Source of the DNA: a bacterium
GTDB taxonomy: Bacteria > Bacteroidota > Bacteroidia > Flavobacteriales_D > Sanyastnellaceae
NCBI GenBank assembly: GCA_029979565.1
Contig: JAPOHG010000001.1
Location: 1 to 64,000 of the forward strand
Reading direction: 5' to 3'
Length of the DNA stretch: 64,000 bases
Part shown: positions 8,661 through 17,387 of the stretch, piece after piece
Layout of the letters: each line of letters begins with the position of its first letter
Numbering within the stretch: position 1 is the first letter of the stretch
The notes under the pieces: generated by a model
Databases searched by the model: none
What the model was told of the DNA's origin: nothing
The model's input: the letters and a program-made list of their open reading frames with translations, nothing else
Made by a program: the position numbers and the translations under genes

Positions 8661-9136
8661 GCTTTTTCCAACAGCACCACGGCGTGTGCGCTCACGCCTT
8701 CTTCACGGCCGACAAATCCCAACTTTTCGGTGGTGGTGGCCTTGATGCTCACCTGATGCAATTCAACCCCCATGAGACCGGCGATGCATTGGCGCATGGC
8801 ATCCACATGCGGACCTACTTTCGGGCGTTGCAGGCAAATCGTACAATCCACATTGCCCAATGCCCAACCGGCTTGCGTCACCAGATCGTACGTATGCTGC
8901 AAAAGTTTTTTGGAATCAATGCCTTTGTACTTCGGGTCCGTATCGGGGAAATGATAGCCGATATCCCGCATCGACAAAGCGCCGAGAAGTGCGTCGCAGA
9001 TTACGTGCAGTACTACATCTGCATCGCTGTGACCAACTGCCCCGTGCGTATGAGGCACCTCAATACCTCCCAACCAAAAGGATTCTCCTTCTGCCAGTTG
9101 GTGCACATCGTAGCCGTAGCCGATTCTAAAGGCCAT
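8657..9136 (-). CDS. ispF: 2-C-methyl-D-erythritol 2,4-cyclodiphosphate synthase
   Basis: IspF catalyses the fifth step of the MEP isoprenoid pathway, cyclising CDP-methylerythritol 2-phosphate with release of CMP. The 159-residue length is standard. Metal ligands are visible in YDVHQL (D10, H12) and VVLHVICDALLGA (H44). The family signature GHSDADVVLH and the C-terminal ATTTEKLGFVGREEGVSAHA are intact. The enzyme is a cytosolic trimer. The gene is 4 bases downstream of the porV stop, so it may be read from the same transcript, although it is a housekeeping enzyme. Confidence 0.97.
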   Translation of the reverse strand: MAFRIGYGYDVHQLAEGESFWLGGIEVPHTHGAVGHSDADVVLHVICDALLGALSMRDIGYHFPDTDPKYKGIDSKKLLQHTYDLVTQAGWALGNVDCTICLQRPKVGPHVDAMRQCIAGLMGVELHQVSIKATTTEKLGFVGREEGVSAHAVVLLEKA

Positions 9137-9140
9137 GAGC

Positions 9141-10397
9141 TCAGTCTTCGATCTCTGTGGCTTGTGCCAAATCGGAGAACTGCAACCGCAAGGTGAAGCG
9201 GAGGGTATTCGCCAGCGGATTCTGCTGACGTGTGGAGATGAGGTAGCTCAAATCAACCGTAAAGACGGTGTACTTGATGCCTGCTCCCAAGGTGATGAAT
9301 TGGCGCGCACCTTTCGAGTAGTGCTCATTAAAAAAGCCGGTGCGGAAGGCGAACGCATCGTTGAAGAGGTACTCAACACCCCCTCCTATGTTGAATTCGC
9401 GCAATTCCTCTCTGAAAATGCTGCCTTCTTCAATCGCGTAGGTTCCGTCTTCATTGAAATTCACAACGCCAGGAGCATCATAGAAGCTTTGGATCATGCC
9501 GGTCGCAACCCCCACGTTGGGATCGTATCCGCTGACAATGGACGTTCCGCTTTCTTGGTCATAGATGGGGGTCGTAGGCACCAAAAGTTTGTTCACATCA
9601 GCCGTGAAGGTCAGGCTGTTGTAATCATCCACTAAGACCTTCAGCGCGGCGCCCGTTTTCAAATTGGTCGGGATAAAGTCACGTTCTGCGGATTCACTGT
9701 AACTCATCTTCGCACCGATGTTCGAAATGCAAAGGCCCCAATTGAATTCTGCGTCTTTGCCGCGGAACTTAGCATTGGGATTGGTGTAGAATGTGCTGAC
9801 ATCTACGGCTACAGATCGACCAGGCTTGGAATTTGCACCCAATACGTTGGTGCCTCCTGTCAAGTTTGAATTGATGAAACGTCCCGCGATGCCACCACTG
9901 AAACGGTCGCTCAATTTCTGGCTGTACCCCACATCCAAGCTGAACTCAGCCGGTTGAAAATCGCGGATGGTTGTGCCGGTTTCGTCCGTGAAGGTGATGT
10001 TTCCCAGGCTGAAGTACCGGAGCGCTCCTCCCCAAGCTGAACGCTTATCAATGCGTCGAACCGCAGAGAGGTAAGCCAGGTTCATGTCGTCTACGAGTGC
10101 ACGCAACCAGGGAGCGTAGGCAAGGCTGAATTCGACCTCGTCAGTAACGAAGGCCATCTTGGCCGGATTCCAATGCAGGCTATTTCCGTCTGGAGAGAGC
10201 GCAACCCCTGCATCGCCAAGGGCTCCCGACCGGGAGTCCGGAGCGATCATCAAAAACGGCACGGCCGTCGTAATGGTGTTTAGCTGCACCTGCTGAGAAA
10301 CCTCTCCAGGCGTCAACTGGGCGCTTGCAGAACCAACCGTCAGCATCAGGACTGCAATGGCGGTCATTTTACACACAAAAGCTTTCATCTCTTTCAT
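9141..10397 (-). CDS. porV: Type IX secretion system outer-membrane protein PorV (LptO)
   Basis: PorV is a 14-strand FadL-like outer-membrane barrel that accepts cargo from the T9SS translocon and shuttles it to the PorU sortase. The 418-residue product starts with a signal peptide (MKAFVCKMTAIAVLMLTVGS, cleavage near ASA-Q). The N-terminal motif LNTITTAVPFLMIAPDSRSG, followed by ALGDAGVALSPDGNSLHWNP, is diagnostic of PorV. Alternating aromatic beta strands fill the rest, to a C-terminal FTLRLQF strand. I chose 10397 (MKEMKAF); 10388 is also possible. An upstream GTG/TTG-type extension has no signal-peptide logic. It lies 45 bases after the porU stop, so porU-porV is an operon. Confidence 0.93.
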   Translation of the reverse strand: MKEMKAFVCKMTAIAVLMLTVGSASAQLTPGEVSQQVQLNTITTAVPFLMIAPDSRSGALGDAGVALSPDGNSLHWNPAKMAFVTDEVEFSLAYAPWLRALVDDMNLAYLSAVRRIDKRSAWGGALRYFSLGNITFTDETGTTIRDFQPAEFSLDVGYSQKLSDRFSGGIAGRFINSNLTGGTNVLGANSKPGRSVAVDVSTFYTNPNAKFRGKDAEFNWGLCISNIGAKMSYSESAERDFIPTNLKTGAALKVLVDDYNSLTFTADVNKLLVPTTPIYDQESGTSIVSGYDPNVGVATGMIQSFYDAPGVVNFNEDGTYAIEEGSIFREELREFNIGGGVEYLFNDAFAFRTGFFNEHYSKGARQFITLGAGIKYTVFTVDLSYLISTRQQNPLANTLRFTLRLQFSDLAQATEIED

Positions 10398-10442
10398 CGT
10401 TGTCGGGGTAGCGCAAAGTAAACGCAAAAAGACATCATTTGG

Positions 10443-13400
10443 TTACGGACGGATAACGACCAACTGGTCAGAATATTGTGCTGGAGCGCCCGATTCAGGC
10501 ACCAATGTCAAACGGAAGACGTACAAGCCGGCGGAAACAGCTGCACCGGTCGCGTCATTCCGTTGGTCCCAGCGGACCGAGCCGTCCCTAAATCCGTCAA
10601 CATGCCATGTCGCTTCTCGGCGGTGCACCAATGAGCCCGAGGTCGAAAACACTTCTAGCACATAACTAGCATCTGAACACGCAAGGTTGTGCTCTATTTC
10701 AAAATTGAATCCCGTAGCCGACGGGTTGGGATAGGCCATCACAGAGCCAATGGCTGCGTCCACGCTTGAGGCGACAATGAAGTCCACCTCAGCACTTCCT
10801 TTGTTGTTTTGCACATCCCAAACAACCAATTCCAAGGTGTGAATGCCCTCCTCAAGTCCCTCAAAAGGATAACGGACCGTACCGCTTTGGTAGGTATTTA
10901 AATCGGTTGTGTAGTGGTCATTCAACACAATGCTTTCGTCGGATTTTCCATCCAAGGTCGCTTTGATGTCATGACCAATGCCAACACCGGAAGCATTGAT
11001 TCCTCCCTCATCAAACACCCGCGCCAGGAGCCACGGATTCTCATCGGTCATGCCTCCGGATTGGAACAATGTATCGTTCAAAAAGAGGTTGACTTCCGGT
11101 GGGGTCTCGTCAACCGCATAGGACGTACTGACCCCGCCCACGATGAAATTCTCGTTCGAGCCGTGTGCATCGGTCGAATCCGAAACGGCGTAGGCACTGA
11201 TGCGCCCTGGGCCGTAACTGTAATCAATGTCGCGCGGTACCACGAATTCAAAGTCGAAGGCACCGTTCGTAACACTCACCACACCCCTGAAAAGTACATT
11301 TCGAAACACTTGAAACGTGTGGGGGTTGGGAGCTCCGTCGTTATTCAAGGTGGTAATATGGGAGCGCTTATCGAAGATTTGCACATGCACAATGCCATTG
11401 AATTCGTACAAGGTGTCACCGGCCACATTCGCGACATGGCCAGCAACTGAAGCCAAATCCAAGGCACGCAACGTATCCGGAAATGATGTGATGTGAATCC
11501 GGTGTTCCGGGTAATTCAACTGCAGCGCCGGGTCGCCCAACAGCGAGAAGTTTCGCTTGTTGCTGCTATTTGAGACTTGCGGGTCGTTTTTGGTCACCTT
11601 GACAATATCCCCCAGACGCAGCGGTACGGAACCCGTGTCTTGCAGGGCGATGGCATAAAAAGCCCGGTTGAGCTGTTGGTTCGACCCACTGAACACCACG
11701 CGGGTGGTTGTCAGCATCGCAATGGCACCGCCATCGGGATTGCGCACCATCATTTCGCCCGCCGAATCCACTTCAGGATCATCGAAACGCGCCAACTCGC
11801 ACGTGGCCGTCATGAACAAGGGCATCCGCGCGAGGTTTTCCCAATTCTGGATGGTGGTCGTATTCAAAATGCGTTCGTGCGACCAGCCGCGTTCTCCGCC
11901 GTGTCCGATGTAGTTCACGATGAGTGCCCCGTCTTGAACCTGTCGGTCAATGGCCAACTGCGCGTCCGGGTACCGCTCCCCGCCTGGCGTGGATTCTTGC
12001 GGGTAGGCGTCCAGGTAAATCTTGGTCACATCGTACTCCGGATGTTCTTGCGCAAGCTTGGTGGCGTGCTCGTCCGAGTTGACCATGTGCTCGATTTCGG
12101 TGGGGCCGCCGTTCCCGTCCATGTCATCACTGACAAAACAAATGCGGTTGCGCCATCGGCCGTCATCAGCTCCGACTTCACCCACACAGCCTCCTTCCAT
12201 GACTTCCGCACTGGGGTGGCGCATGTACGCGACAATTTTATCGACCATGGCGTTCGCCTCGGTTTCGGTTTCGCACGCGATTCGCCCCACACCAATGGCC
12301 AACTTATCGCCAATGCCTTCCCCGTATTGGTCCTCTAAGAAGCCGAAGTAATCATCGCTTACATAGCTACCGTTCGGGCTCACGGAATTTTCGCTTTGGT
12401 AGGTGATGACGTAAGGGGAGGCCTCCAAGTTGACGCGGTTGGCATAGGTGCCATCTCCAAAAAGTTGCAGGTACTTGGGGGGCTCCCAACCGCCATCCAA
12501 GGCACGGTCGCGGAGCATCATCATCAACATCTTGATGGCTGTTGGGTCAATGCTGCCACTCGAAAATTCATCAAACACCGTTCGCTGCGTCGTCACCAAT
12601 ACTTCCAAACCGTCATCCGCGTGGAGTGCAGCAAGGCGTTGAGCAGCTTCAAGGAAAATGGGCCGGGTCACGATCACGAGGTCGGCTCGTTCGACGGCAT
12701 GTAGGTTGGAAGGCGCAACGAGGCCCTCAAATCCCGGTTTTGGCAATGAGGTCGAAGCGAAAGCCACATAAGCGCGGGTCGTATCCGACGCGAGCATCCA
12801 TTTGACCCCGCCGTCCATGGGTTCGAGGGCAACTTCCCGGGGCTGCGGACCATCGGTTACGTCCCAAACGCGCACCCCATCGACCTCGCTGAGCAGTTGA
12901 GATTCGGCCAATTCGCCCATGGAAGGGGGGAAAGCAACGGCCACAGGAGCACCGTCAAACTTCAAATGGCAGGGCTGCTCAACGAGCAGATAATCCAACC
13001 AACCCACGGCGGTACTGACGCCCTTGTTGAATGCAACTTGGACAGAGACCAAGGCATCGTCCGCATCCAATCCGGTCTGCGATGCTGCTGAGCCTTCTCC
13101 TGAGGCACTCGCAAAGTTGGCTACGTTGCTGGTTGACGTCGAACTGGTGTAAGAAGGAGCGGCATCAAACGCGATGTCCCCGCTCGTCACCGAGAACGAG
13201 CTTTGCACCCCCATCGATTGGGCGGCAAATCGCCCGGATACCTTGGCCGCCTCGGCTGTAGGATAAGGGGTAGTGAAGGTAAATGTCCGCTGGTTAATGG
13301 ACCCGAATGATTCGCCAAACCACTCGCGTCCCGAGCGGTTGGGACTCTCCAGCTCTTGTTCGTGAAATTGTACGTTCTGATAGCGGGTGTAAACCGTATC

Positions 13401-14315
13401 CGGCGTTCCGGAAACCACTGTGGCTGGGGAAACGCGTCCTTCGTCAAGTTCTTGATCAATGGCCAAGAAATACCAAGCTTTGTCCTCGTACGGGTGGCGG
13501 AGGTGTTCCCACTCGGAGATACTCGTGTTCCAACCAATCCAATCGGGACCTTCGCCCCAAAAAACCAACTCATCACCATCGTCCCACGCCCCGTCTTCAC
13601 TGCCCGGAAAATCAACGGCGACAGTTCGCAAACCCAACGGGCGATCTTCCGCATTGTCCATGGGGAGCAATGCGCCCCCGTTGCCGAACAGTTGCACCTT
13701 TCGTGGATCAATCGTGTCGGGGTCAAAACCGGCATCGACCATCCAAGCGCGATCGATGCGGTACAGCCCTGATTTTGGAATGGACAACCGCACGGAGGTG
13801 CTTTCGGAAAGCGGATGCTCATCCGGCCATTCTCTGGTGCGGTTGCCGGCAGCATGGGAAATACTGGCCCAGCCTCGCCCAAAGGCCCCCGAAACTTCGA
13901 TCAATCGTTCAAAAACCTGCTTGCTGGAATTCCAACGCAGGAGCGGACCTTTCCATTGGGCAGCGCCGGTGATCGCGGATGTGCTCCATTCACCGTCAGG
14001 CCGGCCAGCCGTGAGAATTTGCCGTTGTCGGGAAGTGAGCGAGGCTTCAGGAGTTTCAACCCAGGACTCCGATTCAGTCAAGCTTTGACCGGATTCCCAA
14101 TCCTCGGGCCAAGGCGTTTCAAAAACACCCCACGGAATTTCATCCAACCAAAACCCGTCCCGAACACCCCAGTGCCCCACGGGTGCGCTTCCTTCCTCCC
14201 ATTGCACGGAGTGAACCGACTCAACGACTTCTACCCCCTTATTTTCCTGGGCATGCAGCGGCATTGAAACCCGAATCAACGCGGCTAAAACAACGGGGAA
14301 AAAGTGGCGAATCAT
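10443..14315 (-). CDS. porU: Type IX secretion sortase PorU, C25 gingipain-like peptidase
   Basis: PorU removes the C-terminal signal of T9SS cargo at the cell surface and attaches the protein to A-LPS. The 1290-residue product begins with a signal peptide (MIRHFFPVVLAALIRVS, cleavage near HAQ). A large N-terminal Ig-like region precedes the C25 caspase-fold domain. The catalytic His is at about 805 in YIGHGGERGWSHE and the catalytic Cys at about 839 in MTATCELARFDD. The C terminus is an Ig-like T9SS sorting domain with the usual MAYPNPSATGFNF start and GLYVFRLTL motif, which PorU keeps uncleaved. I chose the ATG at 14315 because it begins the signal peptide; 14366 would add 17 residues. It is transcribed away from porP/sprF. 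Confidence 0.93.
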   Translation of the reverse strand: MIRHFFPVVLAALIRVSMPLHAQENKGVEVVESVHSVQWEEGSAPVGHWGVRDGFWLDEIPWGVFETPWPEDWESGQSLTESESWVETPEASLTSRQRQILTAGRPDGEWSTSAITGAAQWKGPLLRWNSSKQVFERLIEVSGAFGRGWASISHAAGNRTREWPDEHPLSESTSVRLSIPKSGLYRIDRAWMVDAGFDPDTIDPRKVQLFGNGGALLPMDNAEDRPLGLRTVAVDFPGSEDGAWDDGDELVFWGEGPDWIGWNTSISEWEHLRHPYEDKAWYFLAIDQELDEGRVSPATVVSGTPDTVYTRYQNVQFHEQELESPNRSGREWFGESFGSINQRTFTFTTPYPTAEAAKVSGRFAAQSMGVQSSFSVTSGDIAFDAAPSYTSSTSTSNVANFASASGEGSAASQTGLDADDALVSVQVAFNKGVSTAVGWLDYLLVEQPCHLKFDGAPVAVAFPPSMGELAESQLLSEVDGVRVWDVTDGPQPREVALEPMDGGVKWMLASDTTRAYVAFASTSLPKPGFEGLVAPSNLHAVERADLVIVTRPIFLEAAQRLAALHADDGLEVLVTTQRTVFDEFSSGSIDPTAIKMLMMMLRDRALDGGWEPPKYLQLFGDGTYANRVNLEASPYVITYQSENSVSPNGSYVSDDYFGFLEDQYGEGIGDKLAIGVGRIACETETEANAMVDKIVAYMRHPSAEVMEGGCVGEVGADDGRWRNRICFVSDDMDGNGGPTEIEHMVNSDEHATKLAQEHPEYDVTKIYLDAYPQESTPGGERYPDAQLAIDRQVQDGALIVNYIGHGGERGWSHERILNTTTIQNWENLARMPLFMTATCELARFDDPEVDSAGEMMVRNPDGGAIAMLTTTRVVFSGSNQQLNRAFYAIALQDTGSVPLRLGDIVKVTKNDPQVSNSSNKRNFSLLGDPALQLNYPEHRIHITSFPDTLRALDLASVAGHVANVAGDTLYEFNGIVHVQIFDKRSHITTLNNDGAPNPHTFQVFRNVLFRGVVSVTNGAFDFEFVVPRDIDYSYGPGRISAYAVSDSTDAHGSNENFIVGGVSTSYAVDETPPEVNLFLNDTLFQSGGMTDENPWLLARVFDEGGINASGVGIGHDIKATLDGKSDESIVLNDHYTTDLNTYQSGTVRYPFEGLEEGIHTLELVVWDVQNNKGSAEVDFIVASSVDAAIGSVMAYPNPSATGFNFEIEHNLACSDASYVLEVFSTSGSLVHRREATWHVDGFRDGSVRWDQRNDATGAAVSAGLYVFRLTLVPESGAPAQYSDQLVVIRP

Positions 14316-14411
14316 GAACGGTAAACTCAAGGTACGAAGGTGGTGAAAAAACAGAATGCAACGCAAAGGGCAAAACGCTCGTTAACTACAATTAGTATGG
14401 CATTCGAAAAG

Positions 14412-14427
14412 TTCCCGTGCACGGGAA
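14412..14427. promoter_or_regulatory. Perfect 16-bp palindrome between porU and porP/sprF
   Basis: TTCCCGTGCACGGGAA is its own reverse complement over all 16 bases. It lies in the divergent intergenic region, immediately upstream of the TTTG (14428-14431) that could be the minus-33 element of the porP-like gene. It is flanked by two copies of the 8-mer GCATTCGA (14400-14407 and 14438-14445). The position and symmetry suit an operator for a dimeric regulator, but the regulator is unknown. Confidence 0.5.
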
Positions 14428-14461
14428 TTTGAGAGTAGCATTCGATTTTTTCTTATTCTTG
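14428..14461 (+). promoter_or_regulatory. Candidate promoter of the PorP/SprF-like gene
   Basis: TTTG at 14428-14431 and TATTCTTG at 14454-14461 (one mismatch to TAnnTTTG) are 22 bases apart, slightly wide of the usual Bacteroidota spacing. The minus-7 box ends 23 bases before the ATG at 14485. The 16-bp palindrome abuts the upstream element. Confidence 0.4.
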
Positions 14462-14484
14462 TAAATTCATTGGGAATCATCTTT

Positions 14485-15483
14485 ATGAAGCACCTCCTAG
14501 CAATCCCCGCTGCGGCCCTTATTTTGACCGCTGCATTTGTGAGTTGGACCGGAACCACAGCAAAGGCTCAAGACCCTGAGTTTACGCAGTATTTCGCCAA
14601 CCCACTCTACTTGAACCCCGCATTCGCAGGGTCTGCGCGTTGCCCGCGCTTGACCATGTCGTACCGCAACCAATGGCCAGCCATGAGCGGTTCGTTTGTC
14701 ACCACAGCGGCGGCATATGACCAGCACGTGGAGACGCTTTCCGGAGGATTGGGCTTCATTGTTATGAATGACCAGGCCGGTCGTGGAACGCTATCTACCA
14801 CCACGGCCAGCGGGATCTACAGCTACCAACAAGCCGTGACGCGAAAGCTATCCCTGAAGGCCGCCATGCAGGTCACCTACATGCAAAAGGCCTTGGATTG
14901 GGGGCGCTTGACATTCGGCGATATGATCGACCCACGTCGGGGCTTCATTTACGAAACCCAAGACATCCCTCGTGGCGGCATGGTCCAGGCGGTTGACTTC
15001 AGTACCGGAATTCTCGGCTTTACCGACAAATATTACTTCGGGGCGGCTGTCCATCACTTGAATGAACCCAATGAGTCGTTGGTTGTCGGCACCAGCCGTT
15101 TGCCGATGAAGTACACCTTCCACGCTGGAGCGGTGCTTCCTTTGCAACGGTCCGTAACCGGAATCGAATCAACGATTTCTCCGAATGTCTTTTACCGACG
15201 CCAAGGCGAGTTCCAGCAATTGAACTTGGGCTTGTACGTCAACAAAGGCCCACTCGTTGGTGGCATTTGGTACCGCGGCATCATGTTCACGGATTACCGC
15301 GACGCCTTCATCGTCACCTTGGGCATTAAGTCGGACGTCGTTCAATTCGGCTACAGCTATGATTTGACCGTCTCCGAATTGACCCCTGCTACCGGTGGCG
15401 CCCATGAAATCAGCATGACCATTCAATTCGATTGCCGCGGCAAACGTTCGAAGTTCCGGACAATAAACTGCCCGTCCTTCTAG
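14485..15483 (+). CDS. PorP/SprF family type IX secretion membrane protein
   Basis: 332 residues with a signal peptide (MKHLLAIPAAALILTAAFVS, cleavage near AKA-Q). The mature N terminus QDPEFTQYFANPLYLNPAFA followed by GSARCPRL is the hallmark of the PorP/SprF family of outer-membrane barrels. These act with T9SS cargo, or in P. gingivalis form a cell-surface anchor with PorE. Alternating beta strands follow, with YRNQWPAMSGSFVTTAAAYD near the N terminus and SYDLTVSEL near the C terminus. The start is the ATG at 14485; the in-frame TTG at 14470 is less likely. gldJ follows after a short gap. Bacteroidota carry many paralogues, so the exact one cannot be named. Confidence 0.9.
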   Translation: MKHLLAIPAAALILTAAFVSWTGTTAKAQDPEFTQYFANPLYLNPAFAGSARCPRLTMSYRNQWPAMSGSFVTTAAAYDQHVETLSGGLGFIVMNDQAGRGTLSTTTASGIYSYQQAVTRKLSLKAAMQVTYMQKALDWGRLTFGDMIDPRRGFIYETQDIPRGGMVQAVDFSTGILGFTDKYYFGAAVHHLNEPNESLVVGTSRLPMKYTFHAGAVLPLQRSVTGIESTISPNVFYRRQGEFQQLNLGLYVNKGPLVGGIWYRGIMFTDYRDAFIVTLGIKSDVVQFGYSYDLTVSELTPATGGAHEISMTIQFDCRGKRSKFRTINCPSF

Positions 15484-15524
15484 TTGAATTAAAGCGATTT
15501 AACCTGTCGCACCCTACAATCTGC

Positions 15525-17297
15525 ATGAAACCCACACGAACCTACATTACCATGAATTGGAAGTACTTCGCCCTCGGACTCGCTGCCTCTGCAATGGTCC
15601 TGTCCAGTTGTACCCCCGAGCGCTCTGGTGCCACAGGATGGGCGTACAACGACACCTCTAACGGTGGCTTTGAAAAGCGTTTCTACGCGGGCCAAGAAAC
15701 CGCCCCAGGCCTTGTCTTCATCGAAGGTGGAACCTTTACCATGGGCCAGGTAGAGGACGATTTGACCATGAATTGGGACAACATACCTCGCAGTGTAACG
15801 GTCCCTTCCTTTTACATGGACGAAGCGGAGGTTACCAACTCTTTTTGGCTCGAATACCTCTTCTGGTTGAACCGCGTCTACGGAGATTCATACCGAGAGG
15901 TGGTCCAGCGTGCACTTCCCGACACCTTGGTGTGGCGTGAAAAGCTGGCATACAATGAGCCCTACGTCAATTACTACCTGCGGCACCCAGCTTACCAGAA
16001 TTATCCCGTAGTTGGCGTTTCATGGAACCAAGCCAATGACTTTTGCAAATGGCGCACGGACCGGGTGAACGAACAACTCTTGGTTCGCGAAGGACTGATT
16101 GCGCACAACCCCGAAGCGCAGCTGGACGAAGAGTTCTTCACCACAGAAGCATACCTCACTGGCCAATACACCCCCGAAACGGTGACCGAAGGGTTAACCG
16201 ATTTCCGTCCGGGTTCTTCCGGTGCACGAAACGTTCGATTTGAAGACGGACTGTTTCAACCTGCTTACCGCCTGCCCACCGAAGCGGAGTGGGAATTCGC
16301 TGCCTTGGGATTGATCGGCAACAGTTATGCAGAATTGATTTCGGATCGCCGCACCTATCCCTGGGACGGTCACTACACCCGGAATGACAACTCCCGTTCG
16401 CGTGAATATGGCGGCATGAATGCCAACTTCGCCCGCGGACGAGGCGATTACATGGGTGTCGCCGGCTCCTTGAATGACGGTGCAGCAGCTACGGCATCCG
16501 TTTATGAATACGCCCCCAACGATTACGGTTTGTACAACATGGCCGGAAATGTCAATGAGTGGGTTATGGACGTGTACCGCCCCTACAATGCTGTTGACAT
16601 GGAGGAATTCCGTCCGTTCCGCGGCAATGTTTACCAAACCACGCAGCGCAACGCAGAGGGGATCGTAGCTGACAAGTACGATTTTGTCGTTTACAACGTC
16701 GAGGGGTTGGAGACGGATCTGAAGGCATACGAAAAGGCCGCAATGAAAAACTTCACCGACGAAGAGCAGAACTTGGTCGCCAATATTTTCAATGCAGTTG
16801 AAGCTGCCAAAGAGGAAATCAAGGCCAAGCGCATCGAAGAAGGCCAGGAACAAATTGCAGAGGCGAAGGAGTTGGTTTTGGAAAGCGAAGAAATGGTTGC
16901 CCCGGACCTTTTGGACCTGTTTGTCCAAAACGTTGATGCTGCTCCGGGCGAATTGCGCTACCGTGACGTAACCGTTGAAGAGAGCTTAGGCCGAGACAAT
17001 TATCGGCAAGCGGACAACATCGATTACCTCGATGGCGACTTCCAGTCAAGCATTAAGTATAGCGATGAAGAATTCAATTCGCCGAGCAAGAAAAATGAGA
17101 CGATGTACGGATATGCCAAGACAAGTCTAATCAACAACCGCTCCCGTGTTTACAAGGGCGGTGGCTGGAATGACCGGAGCTACTGGCTCAGCCCGGGAAC
17201 ACGTCGATTCTTGGACGAAGACAAGTCCTCAGCATCCATCGGCTTCCGATGCGCGATGGACCGAATGGGTTCACAAACGTTGAACAGCCCGCGTTAA
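15525..17297 (+). CDS. gldJ: Gliding motility / T9SS lipoprotein GldJ
   Basis: GldJ is a formylglycine-generating-enzyme-like lipoprotein, related to PorK/GldK, that forms part of the T9SS ring and is needed for gliding. The roughly 590-residue product has a lipoprotein signal with lipobox LSSC (ASAMVLSSCTPERSG). The FGE-sulfatase fold follows: FIEGGTFTMGQ, YPVVGVSWNQANDFCKWRT, RLPTEAEWEFAALG, YNMAGNVNEWVMDVYRP and, at the C terminus, RVYKGGGWNDRSYWLSPGTR and GFRCAMD. A charged helical insertion of about 90 residues splits the domain near its C-terminal third. Start is 15525; an ATG at 15552 (MNWKYFALG) also gives a good lipoprotein signal. The gldJ-murF order is conserved in Flavobacteriales. 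Confidence 0.93.
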   Translation: MKPTRTYITMNWKYFALGLAASAMVLSSCTPERSGATGWAYNDTSNGGFEKRFYAGQETAPGLVFIEGGTFTMGQVEDDLTMNWDNIPRSVTVPSFYMDEAEVTNSFWLEYLFWLNRVYGDSYREVVQRALPDTLVWREKLAYNEPYVNYYLRHPAYQNYPVVGVSWNQANDFCKWRTDRVNEQLLVREGLIAHNPEAQLDEEFFTTEAYLTGQYTPETVTEGLTDFRPGSSGARNVRFEDGLFQPAYRLPTEAEWEFAALGLIGNSYAELISDRRTYPWDGHYTRNDNSRSREYGGMNANFARGRGDYMGVAGSLNDGAAATASVYEYAPNDYGLYNMAGNVNEWVMDVYRPYNAVDMEEFRPFRGNVYQTTQRNAEGIVADKYDFVVYNVEGLETDLKAYEKAAMKNFTDEEQNLVANIFNAVEAAKEEIKAKRIEEGQEQIAEAKELVLESEEMVAPDLLDLFVQNVDAAPGELRYRDVTVEESLGRDNYRQADNIDYLDGDFQSSIKYSDEEFNSPSKKNETMYGYAKTSLINNRSRVYKGGGWNDRSYWLSPGTRRFLDEDKSSASIGFRCAMDRMGSQTLNSPR

Positions 17298-17326
17298 TGG
17301 GTCATGAACATCCCGTATTGAATTAC

Positions 17327-17357
17327 AAAGAGCCCTGCATGCTGCAGGGCTTTTTTG
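17327..17357 (+). terminator. Hairpin terminator after gldJ
   Basis: Nine-base perfect stem AGCCCTGCA / TGCAGGGCT with a 3-base TGC loop, followed by six T. It lies between the gldJ stop and the murF ATG at 17388, so it should end gldJ transcription and separates it from murF. Confidence 0.9.
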
Positions 17358-17387
17358 TTTTCTGAACTTGACCCTGAAGCCTGCGCC

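Noticed and set aside
15432-15524. N-terminal extension of gldJ upstream of 15525
   Set aside because: It overlaps the 3' end of the PorP/SprF-like gene and would bury the lipoprotein signal inside the protein.
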